A DNA stretch of 64,000 nucleotides. Origin: Cladobotryum mycophilum (lineage: Eukaryota > Ascomycota > Sordariomycetes > Hypocreales > Hypocreaceae). A program made the translations under genes and the position numbers. The stretch lies in assembly GCA_036429605.1 (NCBI GenBank), contig JAVFKD010000002.1, positions 3,968,001 to 4,032,000 of the forward strand, in the 5' to 3' direction. A model generated the notes under the pieces. The model had not been told where the DNA came from, did no database searches, and saw only the letters and a program-made list of their open reading frames with translations. Of the stretch, positions 45,925 through 57,247 are shown in pieces; the stretch's first letter is position 1; every line of letters starts with the position of its first letter.

Positions 45925-46366
45925 TTAACGATGTTGGCGTACTGAGAGTTAGGGTAGCTCAGGCAGTTGTCGGTGCTGTCGAGGCTACCAAGAGTGGCGT
46001 GACTAGTTCCGATGAGCGAGTCGGAGCCCTCCTTGTCAACCGACGCCTCCCAAAACATGCTGCCACCCATACCCTTGCCCTGGAGGTAGTGGGTAACGTT
46101 GGGAGCTGGGAGATCCGCGGGCTGAAAGTTTCTGTCATAGATGCCCCTGATAAGCGGTTAGAGCGAGGGACCGCGCGATGGAGACGACCAACACGCAGTT
46201 CCGCCCAAGAAGAGATGGCTATCTACCAATTTGTGAAGTACACGGAGTTTATAGAACCAGCAGACCGTTTATCGACCAGCTGCTCTGGAGCAGCCGGCGT
46301 GGCCCAGCTGAGAGTTTCCTAGATAGAGGCCAGCATGGCCACGGACTTGGTGAGCAAACCCAGCAT
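45925..46366 (-). pseudogene. GH18 chitinase pseudogene with large internal deletion
   Basis: Minus-strand remnants of a secreted family 18 endochitinase of the Ech42 type. From ATG 46366 a signal-peptide-like start is interrupted by TAG near 46319. It is followed by SINSVYFTNW, an intron with GTAGAT donor and TTATCAG acceptor, then GIYDRNFQPADLP. The sequence then jumps directly to the family's C-terminal part, GGSMFWEASVDKEGSDSLI and LDSTDNCLSYPNSQY. The whole TIM-barrel core, including the DxxDxDxE catalytic motif, is missing, about 300 residues. The gene is dead through deletion plus nonsense. Confidence 0.85.
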
Positions 46367-46837
46367 ATTTGCAAAAGCGGTATAATGTGACACTACAGAG
46401 CAGAAGAGTATATTTACTTATCAGCCCCAGGTCTGTTGAGGCAAACGGCGACGGGGCTACTGGGGATATTTATTCAACATGTCGTTTTACGCTGGCTAAC
46501 AGCACCCAGAGACATATTTTTGCTCCTGAATTGGATTCTTTAATTCTCCACTTCGAGCGAAATTTCATAGCCACCAGGCAAAGGTCTACAGTGTTACGCC
46601 TGATGGCTTAAGCCAGAAGGGCAACAAGCTATTTACATGATCCCTTATCAAGTCACATGCAATCGTGGTTATCGCAATTGTGGACAATGGGAGACTCCCG
46701 GCGTATAGCAGGCTGTGGACAATTGTCTAGAAGCGCCTTGCCATGTGGCCAGATTCGACCTTCAGATATTAGCCTTGGTGTGACGACAAGCACTTCCAGG
46801 AGGAACCGTTTTTGCTCTCTGCCTAGGAACGAGTTTA

Positions 46838-47509
46838 CAGGCTGGTAGCTATCCGTTGTGGTTATCAATGATCCTAGATTCTGGAGTAACGATCCATATC
46901 TTCAACGACATACGGAGGTTCCGTTCCTTCAGGAAGGCTACCACAACTGACTGCCTAGTAGCCGGGAACTCAGAAGTTCGGATTGAGGGCTACGAGCGTG
47001 TTGATCTTCCAATAACCCGACCCGACGGATCCAAAGGCATGCTTCGGATCAAGGAAACAGCGTACTGCCCGACCTTTACAGTGAATATGGTTTCCTACAG
47101 GATGCTTCATGACCAAGGAATTCATTGGGATACGAACCGACCACTACGCCAGCCAACCCAGCTGATCCATAAGTCAGGGCGACCGATTTGCCTGATCGAG
47201 AGAAAACACGACCAGTTGGTCTTGCAATTCGAAGAGACTACGGATTCAACGGTACCGCCTCCACTCCACGTCGTCCCGGATCTCGCCGACTCAGACCTCG
47301 GAATACGACACCACCAAGTTAATAGTACGACTCCACCGGGACTACTTCATACAAAACTTCCCGGCATCGCAGATAACATTAACGCCCTAGGTATAGCAAG
47401 CCCGAATCGATACTGCTACGCTCGTTCTTTACTTCGCAACAAGATGACGCCCCGTTCTGTCCACGCTGACTTCAGCCCTTGCTCTCCAGCCGCGCGATCG
47501 TCTGGCTAA
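46838..47509 (+). mobile_element. Ty1/copia retrotransposon fragment (protease and pre-integrase region)
   Basis: An open frame with ILDSGVTIHIFND, the aspartic protease D-S-G-x motif at the start of copia pol, followed by AGNSEVRIEGYERVDLP and YCPTFTVNMVSYRMLHDQGI, matching the region up to the gag-pre-integrase domain. Integrase, reverse transcriptase and RNase H are absent; the homology fades by about 47350. The fragment abuts and slightly overlaps the DUF6817 gene on the other strand. Confidence 0.75.
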
Positions 47510-48002
47510 GAAGATCCATCTGGCTCTGTACATCCCGATCCTCCTTCCCGTCCCAAAAATTCGCATACTCTAGACGACACAGATCCAAGTGCTGCCGCTC
47601 GCTCCAGCCCGGCGTATTATTGAGGATGGAGCCGAAGCGATCCTTCCTGAGCCCGCAGAAGATGTATGCCAGCTCCTCCGCGTACTCGCCGATGTAGCCG
47701 CACACGACGTCGCGAGTGATGCTGGTGCTCTGGAAGTGGTAAAACTCGGTGCCGTAGACGGAGTGGAAGAGGCCGGCGTCGCAGACCTCGTCGGGGAGCG
47801 ACTGCGACTTCAGGAAGCTGTAGACGTTGAAGAGGTGCTGGTAGAAGGATTTTTCGCCGTGGTATTCCTCAGCCGATGTGAGCTCCTTGAGGAATGAGAA
47901 CTTGTCTTTGGCTGGAGGTTGATGCTCCTCCCCCGAGATGGGCATGTTACCGGAGCTGCTTGACGTCTGGTTCTCGCTGGCGATCTTGCTTGGAGTGGCC
48001 AT
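47472..48002 (-). CDS. DUF6817-domain protein
   Basis: Intronless, 176 residues, ATG at 48002. After a polar, Ser-rich N-terminus the core reads SFYQHLFNVYSFLKSQSLPDEVCDAGLFHSVYGTEFYHF, matching the DUF6817 signature H-L-x2-V-Y-x-L-L ... A-G-L-F-H-S-x-Y-G-T, a family with HD-hydrolase-like His placement but no known activity. The C-terminal residues overlap the copia fragment on the opposite strand, so the tail may be shortened or replaced by the insertion. Whether it is an active gene or a transposon-carried passenger cannot be decided here. Confidence 0.7.
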   Translation of the reverse strand: MATPSKIASENQTSSSSGNMPISGEEHQPPAKDKFSFLKELTSAEEYHGEKSFYQHLFNVYSFLKSQSLPDEVCDAGLFHSVYGTEFYHFQSTSITRDVVCGYIGEYAEELAYIFCGLRKDRFGSILNNTPGWSERQHLDLCRLEYANFWDGKEDRDVQSQMDLLSQTIARLESKG

Positions 48003-48188
48003 TCTGATCCTGTATGCAACCAGATGCTTGCTTGAAATATCTGTATGGAAGCATGAGAAGAGTCTGTGGGATGAAGCTGAAGATGTCTGGGAGTGCTAGA
48101 GTCCGGCAGACAGGCTGGCTTCATAGAGCGCTAAGGGAAGGGGTGCTTAGTCAGGAAGCCGGAATAGGGTGGGACTCAATGGTCTGTA

Positions 48189-48460
48189 CCCTATTACTAG
48201 GCTGCCTGACTCATCTAGGTAGCCGTAGCATAGCTGAGACAGATTATGGGTCAAAGGAATTTTCTTGGGTAATAAATCTGACCTTAGCCTGATTTAGAAG
48301 GTAGCCGTAGCATAGCCTGAGAATTCTCTTGTCTTCTTCTTTATATAAATGCAGACTCCTGTACCTTACTAGACTTATTAAAAGATGTATCTTTTAGCCT
48401 ATGTTAATTTATTTAATAAATATGTAATAAAATTTTTAATAGATTTACTTATTATAACAC
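48189..48460 (-). repeat. Dispersed repeat A, copy 2 (inverted)
   Basis: The reverse complement matches 41890-42200: GCTACGGCTACCTAGATGAG, CCTAGTAA and TCTAGTAAGGTACAGGAGTC are shared. Its orientation is opposite to copy 1, so the two copies enclose the sedolisin, chitinase relic, copia and DUF6817 genes. Confidence 0.75.
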
Positions 48461-49020
48461 TGTTCTAAGAGTACTTAAATGCATAACATAATAGAGGTAT
48501 AGGGTAATCCTGTATAAGTTATATATCTTTTACACAATAGTATAATATATAAGCTTTAGCTTATATATAATATAGTACTTATATTTTAATTTTATTTATT
48601 TCGTAATGTTATAAGATATTATTATAATTTTAAAGTCTTTTAATATTATTATTTAACCAAAACAGTTTTATATTTTTATTTTTAAAGATTTATAAATCTT
48701 TTAAGTTCTTTTTTAAAAATAAATTATTATAGTAGTAAATAATAGATTATATAAAAATTAATTTAATAATTGTTATTTTTAGGTTTTTTATAAGAATTAT
48801 ATTTTATTATAAAAACTAATATTCTAGAATAATAATTAAAAGGAAACAACTGCATTACACTCTATAACAAACTTACCCAACCAAAAAGCACTAAAAGTTA
48901 AGTAAAACAATAAACTAGTTATAAAAAGCATTTAAAAAATATATATTTAATATTAATAAGAATATAAGATTATATTATAATTATAAAAGTAATATTGTAA
49001 TAGCAAAAGAAAGCATAATA
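48461..49020. other. AT-rich, RIP-like DNA
   Basis: Very high A+T with TA-rich runs and no open frame of any length. Typical of RIP-destroyed repeats. Confidence 0.7.
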
Positions 49021-50436
49021 ACAAAATAGAACACAATGGCGGCCTAATTAGGCCGCTTGGTCACGCCATCTGACAAGCGTAGGTATCTCTACGTACTCAC
49101 CGCACATTGCGCGGCATTTCCTAGTAGTAAAGACAAGACTGCAATCGGCGCGCGGGTGTAGAAGCGCGGGCACAGCCTGCTCGGAACTTGCTGCATGACT
49201 TTTCTGTGAATATGGGTACAATGTACCGACGGCTAGCTCCAAGTAGCGGCCGGCCCTCACCAATAGCAGGCCATGGGAGCTTATGGGAGGCAAGACGAAG
49301 GAATGAGGAAGAAAAGGTTACGCAAAGTACATGAAGCGAAGGAATGAGGAAGAAAAAGCTACATGAAGCGCAAAGCTTACTACATATAGAAGTTACCGAG
49401 TCTGCAATGAAACGATCCCCCTAGTGCCCGTTGGCGGGTCATTCGTTAGCCTTCGTAAGCTACGGAAACTAACTAACTTGGAGGGGAACTCTCGAAGTTG
49501 GTTTCCGTAGCTTACCAAGGATTTACCAATGGGTAAATGAATTGATTAATAAATGAATTCTGTGCCCCATATATAATGCCATGTTTTGCTAAAATTACAA
49601 TCGCGTGGAACCTTTCAGTCTCGTAATGGGTTATGGAGTGTGTGCCCCCACGTTCCTCCTCAGCGGAGAGGGAAAGGCCAGCTCAGTACGTACTTAGTTG
49701 GGTATCCGCAACACCTAACCCACAAGGTCTGTGGAACATTCCGCAAAGAGCGAGGCCAGGGTTGTGACACCACGTGTGAATACTGACGAGAGCATTGTGG
49801 TATCTGAGGCTCTGCTCCGCTTCAGCCAGCCCCACACGAGGGCGATCGCTAGTGGTCCCCCCGGCCTCGGCCAACGCGCTTTTTCCCACATAAATCGCGC
49901 CCCGAGACCTCTTACATTTGATTGATTGAACCTGTAGAGAGCGTTAATTTGCTTGACTGATTGACTGTTTGATATGAAATAGCTAGCTTGTTGGGCAGTG
50001 CTGTAGCCCCCTATGTATTATTTCTACCCAAAACATGATTTAGGAGGACCACGCAGTCGGCATCAAGATGATACATTTTAGCGTCAGTGACGACATATAG
50101 AATTAAAGGTGTAGGGTTATGGAGCCCTACAACAGGTTTTGCGCTGATCTTTTGTTATGGGCATCACAGATGAGGGGATCCATGTTACCGAGGCTGCACG
50201 AGGGATAAAGCAGTAAGCATATCTCATTATATATATTTCCTTAAATATACTCTGGTAGTAATTTGAGAAGACATAAATAGTTAAGTAGTTTATATTCGAG
50301 TTTATGCATTTATACAACAATTCAATAAGCAGTGAAAATACTTAAAAGAGTCGAGTTAAGTGAGCGACTTTTTAAATTATTATTAATATATAGTCCTCAC
50401 TGCGACCAACTCAAGTCCCCTTCAAAGCATCCAGCG
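49021..50436. other. Intergenic with a small MITE; AT-rich near the right end
   Basis: Apart from the element at 49427-49533, no gene is supported. A GAAGGAATGAGGAAGAAAA-type direct repeat occurs at about 49296-49350. The stretch 50190-50400 before the glycosyltransferase ATG is AT-rich. Confidence 0.4.
49427..49533. mobile_element. Short MITE/hairpin related to the 59-kb element
   Basis: The left end CCCGTTGG and right end CCAATGGG face each other. Internally GTAAGCTACGGAAAC (49457-49471) is perfectly inverted at 49501-49515. The central GGAGGGGAACTCTCGAAGTT is shared with 59201-59550. TA follows the right end; the left flank is TG. Confidence 0.65.
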
Positions 50437-51345
50437 ATGCATCGTGTTTCTATTATTATCCCTAGTTTTAATACCGGGACATATCTCCGCGATTGTATTT
50501 CTTCGATCCGCGAGCATGCAATTGGCGTCGAGGCTGAAGTGATCATCGTCGACGATGGTTCGACTGACGAGACGAGCATCCGTGTAATTGGCGAATTGGA
50601 CTCGGAGCCGGACCTCAAAATCATTCGTCATGGGACAAACCTTGGAGTCCAAGTCGCTCGCAACACAGGCTTGAAGGCAGCTACCGGCGAGTTTGTTGTT
50701 TGTATGGATGGCGATGACGTCCTGCTCCCGATCTCAGGGCACGAAAGCTTCCTAGCCGAAGCAGCGCGGATCCTCTCTGAAAGTCATGACGTTGCATTCG
50801 TACACACGCTCGCGAGCATGTTTGGAGACTTCCAAGGGTTGACCATCTCCTCGTATCCCCTGAGCGAAGATATGGTTGCGCGGAAACACCACGTACCGAC
50901 CGCTATCGTGTATCGCCGCAGCGAGATCTTGGATGGCTTACTTTACGTTGAGACCGTGCGCAAGTGGCAAGACTGGGCATTTGGCGTCTCATTACTCGCG
51001 CGCAGATGGAGGCGAAACCAACCCTCAGAAATTGGATTTATCCAAGGCCCGGGGTATGGGTACCGCATCCATTCCACAACGGCCCGGATCTCGCGGACTG
51101 AGGTCTCAGAATATGACGCCGCCAGGGTAGTGGTGGAACTCTATCAAGACTACTTTATATCAAAATTCCCCCACGTCGCAAACGATATTGACGCCCTAAC
51201 TGCAGCTGTAGTGGCGTCAAAGCCGACTCCCCTCGAGGATCTGCTATTTGTGGCGTCATTTGATTTAAATCTGGCTTTGAGTATGGCTCGGGGTCGCGAA
51301 TACGAGGTACATTCAGCCCACGTTGTTCGGCTAGGAATCCCCTAG
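50437..51345 (+). CDS. Family 2 glycosyltransferase, bacterial-like
   Basis: Intronless, 302 residues from ATG 50437; an upstream in-frame extension begins only at GTG and is AT-rich. The GT-A fold is clear: VSIIIPSFNTGTYLRDCISSI, VIIVDDGSTDET, NLGVQVARNTGLKAATGEF, and the metal-binding MDGDDVLLP. The second half carries RKWQDWAFGVSLLARRW, the place of the acceptor-site W/E-D motif. No signal peptide or membrane helix. The pattern matches bacterial polysaccharide glycosyltransferases more than fungal Golgi or wall enzymes, and the gene sits in a RIP-damaged, transposon-rich area, so horizontal transfer is plausible. Sugar donor and acceptor are unknown. Confidence 0.88.
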   Translation: MHRVSIIIPSFNTGTYLRDCISSIREHAIGVEAEVIIVDDGSTDETSIRVIGELDSEPDLKIIRHGTNLGVQVARNTGLKAATGEFVVCMDGDDVLLPISGHESFLAEAARILSESHDVAFVHTLASMFGDFQGLTISSYPLSEDMVARKHHVPTAIVYRRSEILDGLLYVETVRKWQDWAFGVSLLARRWRRNQPSEIGFIQGPGYGYRIHSTTARISRTEVSEYDAARVVVELYQDYFISKFPHVANDIDALTAAVVASKPTPLEDLLFVASFDLNLALSMARGREYEVHSAHVVRLGIP

Positions 51346-51899
51346 GATGAGTTTGTGTTGGCCTCGGAGAAGAACAACTCTAGCTTACCTGCTATGGCAA
51401 GAGGCAGAGTTGGCGAGGATGTGTCGGATGGTTAGGGTCAGGGTTGATCCTGCCCCGCAAGGCCGTGAGGGAGATGAGGCAGATGAGGATGACAGCTATG
51501 TTGAAGCTGTTGACGAGGCTGACGAGGAAGATGACGGTCTATATGAAGGTTACATCGGTAACCCAGGGCACGGCTAGGGCTGGATTATAGAGGCCACAGT
51601 CAGGATGAAAAAGGAGGGATCGGGCTAGGAAGCAAGGGTATCAATTCAATCAATTCTCTCTCTCTCGAATGACCACTAGTAACATCACTACGAGCGTGAC
51701 AGAATGGCACAATGACCAATTGAATCAATTCGAACAGGATAAGCTACTCGTGACAGAAATGAACAAGCCCCTAAGTCAGATCTGCACCTCTATAAAGACC
51801 CTATCCTTCGCGATGAGCTAGGATAAGCTCGCACTTGTTGCGACATGTTAAAAATGCTGATTCTAGCATTTTTCCCTTGAATTGACCATTTGTAAGGGG
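51346..51899. other. Intergenic; acidic relic frame
   Basis: At 51420-51577 a frame encodes an Asp/Glu-rich stretch (DEADEDDSYVEAVDEADEED) with no start or partner, probably part of a decayed element. Nothing else is recognised. Confidence 0.3.
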
Positions 51900-53150
51900 T
51901 CGCTCGTTTGGAGGCGTGCTGAATGCAAGCCCGCCGTAGGCAGAACGGGGGGAGGTTGTGTCAAGGGCGCACTGCAAGGGAAGATGATGTCGTAGGCTTT
52001 CGATGCCAGCCAGGCATAGCTAGAAGTAAGATAGGACAATATTACACCCTTGAACCTTACGAGGGAGTCGCTCGACGGGAGTCATGGATAAAATCTGTAG
52101 GCCTTTATTGCCAAGGGTGACTGAGGATGTGACCACGAAAGTGTTCGAGATGCGCACCTCAGGGCCGCGGAGCGTATTGATGGTACCATCGGGCACGACC
52201 AGATCGGCAAACACGCGGAATTTGCTCGAGAAGTAGACTCGGGGCCCCTCTCATCGTCATGGAAATCAAGAGAGATGCCGAACAGCGGCACCAGCACGAC
52301 AAGGCGCACGCGTTGTGGAGGAGGTTCACGACGTTCCTCATGCCGGACGAGCAAATGCGTGGCGCAGGAGACGCGGAATTGCAGGTGCTGTTGAAGCGTA
52401 TCCGACAGGGGGTGCAAGATCAGACGGACTTGGACTTCCTCCATTCAAGGTGCTACCAAGAGGGCAGACGGATTCCGTGGGAAACGGGCATCACTGCTGT
52501 GACACCGCTAAACAGGAACCGATGGAACCTCAATGTAGAGGCGAGATTAGCCTTCCGGGCCCAGCAGCGGTCAATAATGCGAATATTCATTTCTGAGCAC
52601 AGGTAGAAGGGGTGCTTGCCGACGGAGGAGGAAGCCGTCATGATCCTGAACCAGTGCGACGACAGCGCGACCCCGATGCCAGAAATCTTCATGTTCGTGC
52701 TAGAGATGCTGGTCGTCGTGAACCACAACACGCATCAAGGGTTGAAGCTAGTGAACGGTGCCAGTATAAGGCGGTAGAGGTCATACTCGACAAAACTTAT
52801 CCGGGCCACCGAATCTCGGCCGACATGATGATCCACTTCGGACCGCCAGCGTGGTTGATCCTGGCCTCTGAGACGATGGAGGGTCTGCACTTCGTCGGCA
52901 TGCCGCCCCGGCACGATCGTGCTGACACCGATGACTATCGGGATTCCATGCCAACGAAAGCGGCCGTGGCAGCAGAGCGATGTCAGCTGAAAGGGACTAC
53001 CATGTGCGGCGGCCTTCGCGTGCACAGATTACAAGGTGTAGGGGGAACGCTGGCTCGTGTAGTGCTAGAATTGCGCGGCACGAGGCGCAGGCCAGGCTTG
53101 AGAAGCTGAGCGAGAAAACGATGCAGGAAGCGCTGGTATGGCTCGGCGAG
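51900..53150 (+). pseudogene. PIF1-type helicase relic (Helitron-associated)
   Basis: Segments in shifting frames match the C-terminal half of fungal PIF1-like helicases carried by Helitrons: LLKRIRQGVQDQTDLDFLHSR, WETGITAVTPLNRNRWNLN (52259-52606), then YPGHRISADMMIHFGPPA and LRVHRLQGVGGTLARVVLELR. The N-terminal Walker A region is not found, and several frameshifts and stops separate the parts. Neither the Helitron Rep domain nor ends are recognised. Confidence 0.7.
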
Positions 53151-53368
53151 GATGGCCGCGGATGCTCGCCTTACTTGGAAATTTTAAATCTATCTACCAC
53201 ATACGATCTAGCCTGTCTTGTGGATACAACATCCTCCCTTTGCGCGCGCGGTCTTCGTGTTACCACTAATGTCGACGGGTTTTTTGACGTAGTTGGAATC
53301 AAAATTGTATGCCACTCCAGCCGGCCCCCAAGAGCTTCCCATATATGTCAGCACGCCAAAGCTTAGTG

Positions 53369-55240
53369 TCACGCGTCCTGGGTCTCGTGTAAAGATGAGA
53401 GTTGCGCTCGAGCTCTGGTTCGATGTAGATAGAATATACCAGCAAGCGCTATGATGTGCAAACCGCTTGCAAACAGGAATGGGGTGCCGATCCAGATACT
53501 ACCTTGAGAAAGAGCCCAACTATACGTTGCGGCCAAGACTGGTCCGGAAATGAGTATGCCAAGGCTTTGCGCCATGCCAGCAACCGCGTTTAGCGATGCC
53601 GTTGGAGTCTGTGGGAATAGAGAGATCATAGCACATCGCAAGGAAACTGGAAGCGAAGACCCCAGCGCTGAGATGGCGACGCCTGCGACCATAAGAACTG
53701 AGCTTTGTGCTAGCCCAACCACGGCAACTCCAACGATGATCAGAATACAGCTTCCCGCGGAGAGCAACAGATCTTTCTGAGCAGACTTGATGCCAAGCTT
53801 CTGCTGAATAAATCTGTCAATAGCTCCCACAATGACCAGGGATAGTAGAAGCGTGATAAAGCCGCGCAGGGAAAATAGTAGGTTTGCCTGTTTCGCAAGT
53901 CAGCTTTCTTGCATCTTGCATCTTAAATGTCTGCTCCACTTGACGTCACTCAGTGAAGTGGAGGACTCATGGATCAAAAAGCGGTCCTACCGTGCTAAAT
54001 TCCCATCCGAATCTCTGGGAAGTGTACTGCAATAGCAGTGCCCAGACGTGCGCTCCCCATGCAACGAGAAGAAAGATGCCAATGCACAAGACAATGCCTG
54101 GATTCTTCAACAAGTCTCCTGCCGTTGCTTCAGCGCGAGGCATCGGCTTGCGGATCGTTCCAATGTAAGATTCCGCTGGTTGGGTTTCTTCATTTTGGTT
54201 GGAGATGAGGGCTTGTCCTTGCACCGGATTTGGCGATTCAAACATGGCCCTTCGGTGTTGTGGATGCGTCTCTGGAAGCGTCAAGGCGATGAGACCTGCT
54301 ACGACAAGGAAGATTGAGGAGAGTCCAAGAGAATACCATTGATTGATGCTCATAAGTGCCGATATTAAAGGGGCGCCGGCAACTAGTACGATCATCTCCA
54401 TGGCAGAGAGTTTCAGGAAGGCATCAACCCTAATGGTCAGAAGTAAAGAAAGATTTATCAGCTAATTCAACAAGCGGCGAGTGTCTTAAACTTACTGGTG
54501 CTTTTCTTCGATAATATCAGCTACTGCTGTATAAAACAGGGATATGCCGAAGTTTGCGCCGCCTCCAACGGCTTTTAGAACAGGTGCAAACCAGACTAGA
54601 CGTAAAGGAAGCTGGTTTGGAAAGAGACCTGGATTAAGCGTTAGACAATGCTTTACTGCGTCTTACACAGGAGTTACATACACACGATCTTTACCCACGA
54701 GTCGCTGAGGAATATTCCAAGCAAAAATAGTAGTATAACTGGTTTTCGACCCATGCGATCCGCTAACATTCCCAGTGGAATGCCGAGGACAATACCTGAG
54801 TGCGGGATATTTAGCTATTATGTCATGGAATCCTCTTCTCCACAGGCGGCTACGGCGAAGGAGAACATACTTGGTATCTGGTTGAAGGCATCTTTATATC
54901 CTTTCACAATGGCGAGTTCACTCTGCACAGGGATGACCTTGCAGTCTCGTTGGAGGACTAAGCCGTTAAAGCCTGACGAGTAGTAATGGTTGCAGATGAT
55001 CTCCTCAAAGACAGCTGTCAAGGGAGCGTAAACTGAATACTGGGTGAAGTCGAATAGAAGCGTGATGATGCACAGTTGTACGAATACTCGTGAATAGCCG
55101 GATGGATATTTAGCATCAGGCTGCAAAGTGCCAGACACATTCTCTCCTTGCCCCATCTCGCCTGGGACATCATTGTAATGCTCATCGCCAACATTCGCCA
55201 ACAGAGGACTCTGTTCCGATACGACTGGGATTGCGGACAT
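53369..55240 (-). CDS. MFS transporter (DHA1-like)
   Basis: Predicted plasma-membrane transporter of 524 residues. Exons 55240-54871, 54795-54682, 54628-54496, 54429-53991 and 53887-53369 close in frame. A hydrophilic N-terminus contains EQSPLL. After helix 2 comes the MFS signature loop GMLADRMGRKPV. A cytosolic loop of about 60 residues separates the two halves (LPETHPQHRRAMF to RKPMPRAEATAG). Several fungal MFS of this kind export small molecules; the substrate is unknown. A decayed partial copy of exons 3-4 and their intron lies at 56290-56935. Confidence 0.9.
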
Positions 55241-56289
55241 TAGTATTACGGATCGAGTTTCGAGCGTCGTAAGATTTAAGGAGGAATAGAGGTAGAATGC
55301 CTAGATGTTAGGATAGCGGTAAGATGCGGGTGAACTTAGGTCCAGATCGGCCAGAGGGTAGGCAGAACTTCGAGGCAGAGGGTGGAGACAGTTCAAAAAT
55401 ACACAGACCCCCGATTCCCTTTTTGGCTGCAAAACCTGTGCTAAAATGTCGTGATGTACCATCGCGCACTTTGCCGTATTTATCGTAGTTCGGCGCCAAC
55501 TGAGCCGTTTCCTCTACCCGCTGACATGCCTAACCGAATAACGAACCGGCCGGCCAGCCCTTGCCACGCCACCAGCCCATTGATTGGAGCCATTATTACA
55601 TTAGTTACAATTACTGTTTTGGAAATAGCCGTAAATTGTTATAAATTATATTATTAGCGATTGCTTGCTTGATTATATTGGTTGTGATGCTTTTGATGCA
55701 AAATAGCTGCTACATATTTACACAACTACATTGCAAGCCTATCTTCGTATAAAAAGAAAGCGATAAGTACCTCTCTACACAAAGCGCATACTGGGGCCAT
55801 TTTCGGTACTTTGGCTGACTTGTGCGGCGGCTTTGTACATGTGGATCACATTGCGGGTTGGGCCTAACTTACCCTCTAGCCGATCTGGGGCCTTGCCGAT
55901 ACCGTGCTGACACCACGTGCTTGTTAGTTGGGAGGATTTTACACCCCTACCGAGTAGCTGCCTTATTAGTAATTACAGAAGAATCTCCCGAAGATCCGCC
56001 GGATCCCGTGTTCCGTTCCATCAATACCAGCTTACACCAGCACGTTCAGATTCAGCCACAAGGGCCCTGGATTGAACGAGGCTATGTGTAGGAGGAGTGC
56101 AATGTCTGATGTATTGGGCTACGGAAGTGAAGATGTGGTCGGAGACTGGCGGCCAGCTAAAGAGGGCGGGGCAGTGTCACGGGTGCCACACGCGTAGGCC
56201 AGAGAGCAGCGAATGACACCACACTCTGCCCACACTATGACGTAGACCGTTACAGATCCACTCTAAGGACATGCTACTACATTCTATTC
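55241..56289. other. Intergenic
   Basis: The left 250 bases are the MFS promoter. No gene, RNA or repeat is supported between 55500 and 56289. Confidence 0.4.
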
Positions 56290-56935
56290 AGGTAGGCATT
56301 AACCCTGATAGCCAGAAGTAAAGAGAGATTTATCAACTAGTTCAACAGGCGGTGAGTATCTTGAACTTACTGATGTTTGTTTCTTAAAAAAATTGTTAAT
56401 TATTATTATATAAAATAGAAATATATTAAAGTTTATATTACTTTTAGAATAAGTATAAACTAGATTAGATACAAAGAAAGGTTGTTTAAAAAAAGGCCTG
56501 GATTAAGCGTTACATAATTGTCATGAGCATAATTTATAAAGCTAGCTAGCCGATGTTTACCCGGTAAATCGGCGATCAAGGTCACAAAGGTCAATAACAT
56601 CTTAGTCACTGACGAATTGCGCTATCATAGATTGATATCAGGGAGTAAAAATAAGCAGTAAAATCACTATTATATAATAACTAAGGAGCCAGTATAAGTA
56701 GATAATGATTTCCTGAGGAAAGATACTCCTTGGAGATTAATAGAACTGATCATCGCCCTTTTGAAAGCAGCTAATTAGCTGTTCTCGAGCCTCGTAATCT
56801 CTCTCACTCAGATCATCCCGGTACTTCGCTATTCCTTTTACGTCTGCCGTGATCCGGTCGTGACAATAATGCCCTGCTGTGTTTTGCACGGGAGTTGCAT
56901 ACACATGATCTTCACCTACGAAATGTATACTAATA
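56290..56935 (-). pseudogene. RIP-degraded partial duplicate of the neighbouring MFS gene
   Basis: 56298-56520 aligns by eye with 54427-54650 (shared TCAGAAGTAAAG/CCAGAAGTAAAG, GATTTATCA, CTGGATTAAGCGTTA) and 56886-56935 with 54663-54712. Most differences are C-to-T and G-to-A; for example the segment around GCTACTGCTGTATAAAACAG reads TTATTATTATATAAAATAG-like in the copy. An insertion separates the two blocks. This is the expected footprint of RIP on a duplicated sequence. Confidence 0.75.
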
Positions 56936-57247
56936 TGTGAGGCTGTCTCTCATTTAAGGCGTGGCTCAGAAGAAAATATAAAGATTCATCTCTGATGCGA
57001 TATTCCAAGCCTGCGAAAATACAAGTAGCTCGAGAAGGAGGTCAACCCAATAAATATATCTTATGCAACTCATAGGGTGTTTGTACAAGATCTAGTGAAG
57101 GCGGAGACTTTTAATCTATAGACTTTCGGTATCCGAGAGTCCAGGCCATAGGGAGCCAGCTCATAGTATTGGCAAAAAATCTAGTTACAAGAGAATATGA
57201 AACCGTGCAAGAGAAGCAGATGGCCTGGCTTACTACTTGGGATCAAG
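56936..57247. other. Intergenic, 3' flank of the oxidoreductase gene
   Basis: About 310 bases without a supported feature. Confidence 0.35.

Noticed and set aside
48461..49020. AT-rich block as mitochondrial DNA insertion or centromere
   Set aside because: No mitochondrial gene or tRNA is visible and it is under 1 kb; RIP-damaged repeat DNA explains it better.
51420..51577. Acidic Asp/Glu-rich reading frame as a gene
   Set aside because: No good start, no homology recognised and simple composition; more likely part of a decayed element.
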